The translations under genes were made by a program, and so were the position numbers. Shown here in pieces: positions 6,141 through 6,337 of a stretch of DNA of 6,337 nucleotides (the stretch's first letter is position 1; every line of letters begins with the position of its first letter). The notes beneath the pieces are model-generated. The model worked only from the letters and a program-made list of their open reading frames with translations, was not told the DNA's origin and did not search any database. This DNA comes from an uncultured Planctomycetales bacterium (lineage in GTDB: Bacteria > Planctomycetota > Planctomycetia > Isosphaerales > Isosphaeraceae): the NCBI GenBank assembly GCA_937907525.1, contig CALCIB010000107.1, positions 1 through 6,337 on the forward strand, given 5' to 3'.

Positions 6141-6305
6141 GGAGTCCGCGAGCCCGTGGTTCGGGGCCATTGACGCTCCGTCACGACGCGGCTCGTTCCT
6201 TGACGACCCGCACATGGCCTGGGGGCGCTTCGGCGCGCTGGGGTTCACGCCCCTCCCGGGCCTCCATTTTTTCTGACCGTCCCGGATTTTGGGGTCCTGA
6301 ACGAA

Positions 6306-6328
6306 TCTTCCCCCCTCGCGGGGGAAGA
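6306..6328. repeat. GC-rich palindrome, right copy of an inverted pair
   Basis: A 9-bp stem (TCTTCCCCC at 6306-6314 with GGGGGAAGA at 6320-6328) closes the loop CTCGC. It is the reverse complement of the element at 17-39 except at the two outermost positions, where C-G has become T-A. The pair is kept although both bases changed, which suggests selection for, or templated copying of, the hairpin. It is intergenic and most likely a dispersed repeat or a terminator-type hairpin. Confidence 0.6.
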
Positions 6329-6337
6329 CAGACCGCG

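Larger units (their letters stand above)
6000..6337. other. Gene-free right flank
   Basis: No credible gene is seen. A 20-codon rightward frame (6214-6276, starting MAWGRFG) has no clear ribosome binding site, and the long leftward frame through here (6248-5346) reads across the STAS gene out of frame. The stretch holds a rightward promoter-like sequence (6113-6140), two TTGACG hexamers (6170-6175 and 6200-6205) without matching -10 boxes, a T6 run (6267-6272) and the right-edge palindrome (6306-6328). Confidence 0.6.

Noticed and set aside
6214..6276. A 20-codon rightward frame beginning MAWGRFG
   Set aside because: No clear ribosome binding site and no recognisable sequence; short frames of this size are expected by chance.
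1..6337. Window as a transposon bounded by terminal inverted repeats
   Set aside because: The edge palindromes are short and self-complementary, no transposase or integrase lies between them, no target duplication is visible, and the enclosed genes are core-type with uniform base composition.

Overview
This is a very GC-rich chromosomal window with strong G/C third-position bias in its genes. Protein style points to a planctomycete, probably of the Isosphaeraceae type: a small HPF/RaiA-like protein, a lone STAS protein with a YLSSAALG core, and an S1 protein with a Pro/Ala-rich N-terminus. The lineage is inferred from family resemblance and codon style only; there is no rRNA or other marker here.

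Layout. Positions 1-729 hold no convincing gene, but contain a strong palindrome at the left edge, an AT-richer island with a leftward promoter-like sequence, and a rightward -10 box before the first gene. Two genes run rightward: a four-domain S1 RNA-binding protein (730-2142) and a short HPF/RaiA-type ribosome-associated protein (2277-2630). Two genes run leftward: an STAS-domain anti-sigma-factor-antagonist-like protein (5827-5468), then DNA mismatch repair protein MutS (5335-2720). The two pairs converge on a long hairpin at 2633-2684. Positions 5828-6337 are again gene-free, with an AT-rich promoter-like stretch before the STAS gene, a possible rightward promoter, and an inverted copy of the left-edge palindrome.

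How the genes relate. The rightward pair both act on the ribosome or mRNA (S1-type RNA binding; ribosome hibernation or protection). The leftward pair joins a putative regulatory switch protein with a DNA-repair ATPase; they are co-oriented, 132 bp apart, with no clear promoter between them, so co-transcription is possible but no functional link is shown.

Novelty. I see no new multi-gene system: these are core-type genes. The points most worth a second look are non-coding: the matched inverted palindromes at the window edges, whose only differences keep a base pair; two mutually exclusive hairpins directly before mutS; the convergent hairpin; and two gene-free flanks with promoter-like sequences that lead to no visible gene.
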